From Helicobacter sp. (GTDB taxonomy: Bacteria; Campylobacterota; Campylobacteria; Campylobacterales; Helicobacteraceae), in the NCBI GenBank assembly GCA_029257755.1, contig JARIAP010000141.1, positions 1 to 8,098 on the forward strand: a DNA stretch of 8,098 bases, read 5' to 3'. Of the stretch, positions 4,785 through 8,098 are shown piece after piece; within the stretch, counting starts at the first letter, position 1, and the number at the start of each line of letters is the position of its first letter. The notes under the pieces are model-generated. The model was given only the letters and a program-made list of their open reading frames with translations, ran no database searches and was not told where the DNA came from. The position numbers and the translations under genes were made by a program.

Positions 4785-6311
4785 TCATATCAAAAAACTC
4801 CACCAATACCATGATGCAAAAAGTGTTACAAAAACAATACCTACAACACTAAGTAAAAAGCCAAATTTTATCATATCCCATGCTTTAATACCACCTTGTG
4901 CAAATACTATTGCATTTGGTGGTGTACTAATAGGTATCATAAATGAAAAACTAGCACATATAGTTACAACAAGCATAAGCAAGATTCTTAAATTATCATT
5001 TAAAAATGGTTGTGTTGATACATCAATTATTGGTAACAATATGGCTATCAATGCAGTTGTTGATAAAAATCCTGTTGCCACTATAGAGAAACAACAAGCT
5101 AAGAATATAAAAACTACAAATGGCATACCATTAAAAAGCTCAAAAAATTTCTTAAATGCACCACCTAACTCTGCCTGTGAAAATGCCATAGCAATACATA
5201 GGCTAGCACCAAATAAAAAAATTATTTCATATGGTATAGACTTAGTATCATCCCAACTTAAAAATCCAATCTTTGGTATAAACATCATAAGCCCAAATGA
5301 TAATAAAACTATATTTTCGTTAAAACCAAGCCCATTATAAATAGGTCTTATAGGGGAGTTTAATAATAATATTACAAGTAATGCAACAATGAATGCTAAA
5401 AGTCTTTTGTGCTCAAAGTTAGTTTTAACATTATCAAACATTTCTAGATTTAAATCATGCTTTCCTATTCCATAAGATAAAATTTTTATCATAGCGACAA
5501 GCATTAAACATGTTAATGGTGCCATCATAAAAATCCAAGTAACAAAACTTATACCACTTAATCCCTTTGTTTCCAAGAATCCTAAATAAACTAGATTTGG
5601 TGGGCTACCAATTGGTGTTGTAATACCACTTATACTAGCACCAAATGCTACCGCTAAAAGAAATCTAGTTTGTAAAACTTTATTATCACTAATAGACATT
5701 GCTACAGGTAAAAGAAGTAATGCAACAGTTGAATTTGATAATGCCGTGCCAAGAACAACTGAAGCAACACCCAACGCAGAAATAACACCTTTTGGATTCT
5801 TTGGAAATTTTGCTAGAAAAAATTTTGCTATTACTCTATGCAACCCAATCTTTTCTGTGGCAGCCGCTATCATAAAACCACCTAAAAATAAATATATAAT
5901 AGGATTTGCATAGTTTGATGTTGCACTTTTTGTATCTAAAATTCCAAAGCTTGGGAATAAAATTATTGGCAATAAAGATACAACACCCATAGGCAATGCC
6001 TTATTTGTCCAAAGAGTTATAAGCAAAGCAATTATAGCAATAAGTATGGAAACTTTAAATGAAGATTCTAAGTAGAAATAAGCACAACAAAAAGAAACAA
6101 AACCTATAAGCACAGCTACACCAACACCCATAAATACTTTTGATAATCTCTCTTGTTTTTTATCATTATCTTGCTTTTGTATATTTAATTCATTAGACTT
6201 ATTGGTATCTATACTTTGATTAGATTCTAAACTCTCAACTTCATTGCTTGTATTATATGATTTTGTTTCTTGCTTTGACTGCATTTCTTTAACATATATT
6301 GCATTATCCAT
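4785..6311 (-). CDS. DASS-family sodium:dicarboxylate/sulfate symporter (SLC13-type)
   Basis: This is an inner membrane secondary transporter of 508 residues with about 11-13 hydrophobic helices from residue 58 onward. Family marks: the first sodium-site repeat ALSNSTVALLLLPVAMS (190-206) with TTPIGSPPNLVYLG (231-244), and the second repeat with LSTTALIAILLPII (416-429) and ASFSFMIPISTPPNAIVF (453-470). That last stretch fits the sodium:sulfate symporter signature (A-S-x2-F-x2-P-I-S-x3-N-x-I-V). The substrate is not readable: C4-dicarboxylates or citrate are typical, sulfate is possible. H. pylori HP0214 is a likely relative. Residues 1-57 are a hydrophilic Ser/Asn/Glu/Lys/Gln-rich cytoplasmic segment, longer than in most members. 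Start: AAGGG (6317-6321) lies five bases from the ATG, and no in-frame start closer to the first helix has a better SD. It is monocistronic, with its own promoter in the 155-base gap to pseI. Confidence 0.9.
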   Translation of the reverse strand: MDNAIYVKEMQSKQETKSYNTSNEVESLESNQSIDTNKSNELNIQKQDNDKKQERLSKVFMGVGVAVLIGFVSFCCAYFYLESSFKVSILIAIIALLITLWTNKALPMGVVSLLPIILFPSFGILDTKSATSNYANPIIYLFLGGFMIAAATEKIGLHRVIAKFFLAKFPKNPKGVISALGVASVVLGTALSNSTVALLLLPVAMSISDNKVLQTRFLLAVAFGASISGITTPIGSPPNLVYLGFLETKGLSGISFVTWIFMMAPLTCLMLVAMIKILSYGIGKHDLNLEMFDNVKTNFEHKRLLAFIVALLVILLLNSPIRPIYNGLGFNENIVLLSFGLMMFIPKIGFLSWDDTKSIPYEIIFLFGASLCIAMAFSQAELGGAFKKFFELFNGMPFVVFIFLACCFSIVATGFLSTTALIAILLPIIDVSTQPFLNDNLRILLMLVVTICASFSFMIPISTPPNAIVFAQGGIKAWDMIKFGFLLSVVGIVFVTLFASWYWWSFLI

Positions 6312-6344
6312 ATTTACCCTTATATTTTTACTTTAATTTATTAA

Positions 6345-6353
6345 ATTATAGCA
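6345..6353 (-). promoter_or_regulatory. Extended -10 promoter of the symporter gene
   Basis: On the leftward strand this reads TGCTATAAT, a perfect extended -10 (TGn plus TATAAT). Transcription would start near 6338, giving a leader of about 27 bases up to the ATG at 6311. A second TATAAT on the same strand at 6375-6370 is a less favoured alternative. No regulator site is evident. Confidence 0.55.
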
Positions 6354-6466
6354 AGTTTTATGTTTTATTATTATAAAGTTTTAATTAAGTATAACTCGAT
6401 TTTAATATTTTATTAAATTAATAATTCATTTTTATTTTATAAATTTACAAAAAATTAGTTAATTAT

Positions 6467-7537
6467 TTAATTCTTAATATATGATTGTAGTAATGGCATA
6501 CCACCTTGTATATCCATATTAAATTTTTTTCCTATTATAGAATCTAAAAATAATGGCGATATTCCATTAGATGGTCGAACACATGCAATATTATCATAGC
6601 TTATAACCTCATCTCTTTTTACATCTCTTGATATAAACAAACTTCTAGCAAATTCTCTACCTTTTATTTTAACATTAATATTAGAATCTACTTTGTTTAT
6701 ATCTATTGTTGATTTACTACAATCAAGCATCTCTTTATCGTTTATTATAAAATCATCTACTAATACACAAACATTTTTTACATTTTCAACCATTAGACTA
6801 AACTCATTTACATCAAGACTAAATTCACTATCTACGCCACCAATTTTTTTATCTAAAATAAAATGTTTTTCTATCATACTAGCACCACATAAAGTTGCAA
6901 CAAGTGGAACACTAATACCTAATGTATGATCCGATAACCCCACCTCTACATTATACTTCGCCCATTTTTCTTTTATACTTTTTATATTAGTTAGCTTTGC
7001 ATCATTTATTTTAGCTGGATATGATGATATACAATAAAGAAGACTAACACTTTTATTATCCCTTAAGATCTCTAAGGCATTTTCTATTTCATCATCATTT
7101 GCAACACCAAGCGATAATATAACGGGCTTTTTAGTCTTAGCTATTTCTTTTATAAGTTGTATGTGCATAACCTCAAAACTAGCTATCTTATAAATAGGAC
7201 AATTAAATTTCTCTAAAAATTCTAATCCTTCTATGCTAAAAGGTGTGCTAAAGGCAGTTAAGCCTAATTTATGTGCTAGTGAAAAAATCTCTTCATGCCA
7301 TTCCCATGGCATTTGTGCATCCTCATATAAATCCCAAAGATATTTATCTTTCCATAAACCATGTCTAATCTTGAAATAATCATTTTTATATGGAAGAGTT
7401 AAGCAACTAGGCTTATATGTTTGCAATTTTATCGCATCTGCCCCTGTCTTTGCTATTGCCTCAACACTCTTTAATGCTATATCTAAACTTTGATTATGAT
7501 TAGCACTTAATTCAGCTATTATAAATGGTGTTTGCAT
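6467..7537 (-). CDS. pseI: Pseudaminic acid synthase (NeuB family)
   Basis: PseI condenses 2,4-diacetamido-2,4,6-trideoxy-altropyranose with phosphoenolpyruvate to make pseudaminic acid, the sugar that decorates flagellins in Helicobacter and Campylobacter. The 356-residue product has the family's two-domain form: a TIM barrel (about 1-265) and a C-terminal antifreeze-like SAF domain (about 290-353, GREFARSLFISRDVKRDEVI...ACVRPSNGISP). Visible active-site marks are Glu9 in IAELSANHNQ, KLQTY (37-41), YKIASFE (116-122), the metal ligands His204 in LSDHTLG and His225 in MIEKHFIL, and Arg298, which in the family reaches into the partner subunit. The paralogues NeuB and LegI share the fold, but the AELSANHNQ opening, KLQTYKPSC and the absence of a neu or leg cluster favour PseI, matching HP0178 as I recall it. 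SD AAGAGA (7542-7547) is four bases from the ATG. It stands alone, divergent from yggS and not in a pse cluster, as in H. pylori. Confidence 0.9.
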   Translation of the reverse strand: MQTPFIIAELSANHNQSLDIALKSVEAIAKTGADAIKLQTYKPSCLTLPYKNDYFKIRHGLWKDKYLWDLYEDAQMPWEWHEEIFSLAHKLGLTAFSTPFSIEGLEFLEKFNCPIYKIASFEVMHIQLIKEIAKTKKPVILSLGVANDDEIENALEILRDNKSVSLLYCISSYPAKINDAKLTNIKSIKEKWAKYNVEVGLSDHTLGISVPLVATLCGASMIEKHFILDKKIGGVDSEFSLDVNEFSLMVENVKNVCVLVDDFIINDKEMLDCSKSTIDINKVDSNINVKIKGREFARSLFISRDVKRDEVISYDNIACVRPSNGISPLFLDSIIGKKFNMDIQGGMPLLQSYIKN

Positions 7538-7562
7538 AAAATCTCTTAATAATAAAATGTGA

Positions 7563-7583
7563 TATAATTTTATCTAAATTATA
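7563..7583. promoter_or_regulatory. Overlapping divergent promoters of pseI and yggS
   Basis: The rightward strand has TGATATAAT, an extended -10 whose hexamer is at 7563-7568 (start of transcription near 7575), for yggS. The leftward strand has TATAAT at 7583-7578 (start near 7571), for pseI. The two -10 elements are 9 bases apart and face each other, so polymerase could hardly occupy both at once. A TATAGA at 7595-7600 is an alternative -10 for yggS. Confidence 0.45.
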
Positions 7584-7616
7584 TACAATAAAACTATAGA
7601 AACATAAAGGAATTTT

Positions 7617-8098
7617 ATGATTAAAGAAAATTTAGCAAAAATTTTAGAATCTATTGAAAATCTAAAAAACCATAATAATATAAAGGATTCTATAAAACTT
7701 ATTGCTGTGAGTAAATATAGTAATAGCAAAGATATATTAGAAGCTTTTATGTGTAATCAAATATCATTTGGTGAAAATAAAATTCAAGATTTAGCAAAAA
7801 AACAGAATGAATTATCACAATATAATATAGAATGGCATTTTATTGGAACATTACAAGAAAATAAGATTAATACGCTTTTAAAGATTAAACCAACATTAAT
7901 ACATTCACTACACTCTATAAAGTTAGCAAATACCCTACAAAATAAGCTATGCAAAAACAACATTACGCTAAATGCTTTATTACAAATCAATAGCTCAAAA
8001 GAAGATTCTAAAAGTGGATTTAGCATAGAATCCGCTTTTGATTCATATTTAGAAATTATAGAAACATATCCTAATATAAAGCTTATGGGTATAATGTG
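7617..8098 (+). CDS. yggS: YggS/PROSC-family pyridoxal phosphate homeostasis protein (3' end missing)
   Basis: A frame opens at ATG 7617 and is still open at the window edge, giving 160 complete codons of an expected roughly 220-230. The family binds PLP on a lysine in an alanine-racemase-like barrel and keeps free PLP and amino/keto acid pools in balance; it has no firmly assigned catalytic reaction. Seen here: IKLIAVSKYS with the PLP-binding Lys33, the FGENKIQDLAKK block (51-62), WHFIGTLQENKINTLL, LIHSLHSIKLA, LLQINSSKEDSKSGF and the start of LMGIMC. Order and spacing match the family and H. pylori HP0395 as I recall it. The usual Asp of HSLDS is His here (SLHS). SD AAAGGA (7606-7611) is five bases from the ATG. 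It is divergent from pseI, with no functional link evident. Confidence 0.93.
   Translation, partial: MIKENLAKILESIENLKNHNNIKDSIKLIAVSKYSNSKDILEAFMCNQISFGENKIQDLAKKQNELSQYNIEWHFIGTLQENKINTLLKIKPTLIHSLHSIKLANTLQNKLCKNNITLNALLQINSSKEDSKSGFSIESAFDSYLEIIETYPNIKLMGIM

Noticed and set aside
4773..4787. Inverted repeat TGATA/TATCA at the end of the symporter gene as a terminator
   Set aside because: It has only five pairs, overlaps the stop codon and has no U tract on the leftward transcript.
4768..5340. Rightward 190-codon open frame opposite the 3' half of the symporter gene
   Set aside because: It mirrors the conserved symporter reading frame, has no family motif, and its TTG start lacks a close SD; the symporter is clearly the real gene.
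6693..6929. Rightward 78-codon open frame opposite pseI
   Set aside because: It is a Ser/Thr/Phe-rich antisense shadow of a conserved enzyme frame.
7784..8026. Leftward 80-codon open frame opposite yggS
   Set aside because: It lies wholly inside the conserved yggS coding region and has no SD or recognisable motif.

Overview
The window is an ordinary, very AT-rich stretch of bacterial chromosome. Its gene content and protein motifs point to the Campylobacterota, most likely the genus Helicobacter. The strongest signs are a response regulator and sensor kinase that match H. pylori ArsR/ArsS over nearly their whole length as I recall those sequences, a PseI-type pseudaminic acid synthase, a PyrF with the DLKxYDIPNT variant, and a YggS protein with the FGENK and WHFIGTLQENKIN blocks. 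Identities come from motif reading and memory of families, not from a search.

Layout: (a) positions 1-129 hold the first 43 codons of a leftward gene for an exported, probably outer membrane, protein. (b) 130-554 is a 425-base gap without a gene; it holds a perfect 28-base palindrome and a dyad in the likely leader of the exported-protein gene. (c) 555-2564 is a leftward arsR-arsS two-component operon. (d) 2739-4572 is a tightly overlapped rightward operon ribH-nusB-pyrF (riboflavin synthesis, transcription antitermination, pyrimidine synthesis). (e) 4573-4784 is a convergent gap that nevertheless contains a consensus promoter, an operator-like dyad and a strong Shine-Dalgarno sequence with no sizeable gene behind them. 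(f) 4785-6311 is a leftward dicarboxylate/sulfate-type sodium symporter. (g) 6467-7537 is a leftward pseI. (h) 7617 to the end is the 5' two thirds of a rightward yggS, divergent from pseI.

Together these are acid sensing and gene control (ArsRS), core metabolism (ribH, pyrF), rRNA transcription (nusB), C4-dicarboxylate or similar uptake, flagellin sugar synthesis (pseI) and PLP homeostasis (yggS). I see no mobile element, CRISPR array, tRNA or rRNA gene, and no new multi-gene system. The points most worth checking are an 86-residue lysine/asparagine-rich tail on NusB, an A9 tract inside arsS that would switch the kinase off if it slipped, the apparently orphan promoter-operator-SD module after pyrF, and a 10-base motif shared by the arsR promoter and the arsR-arsS hairpin.
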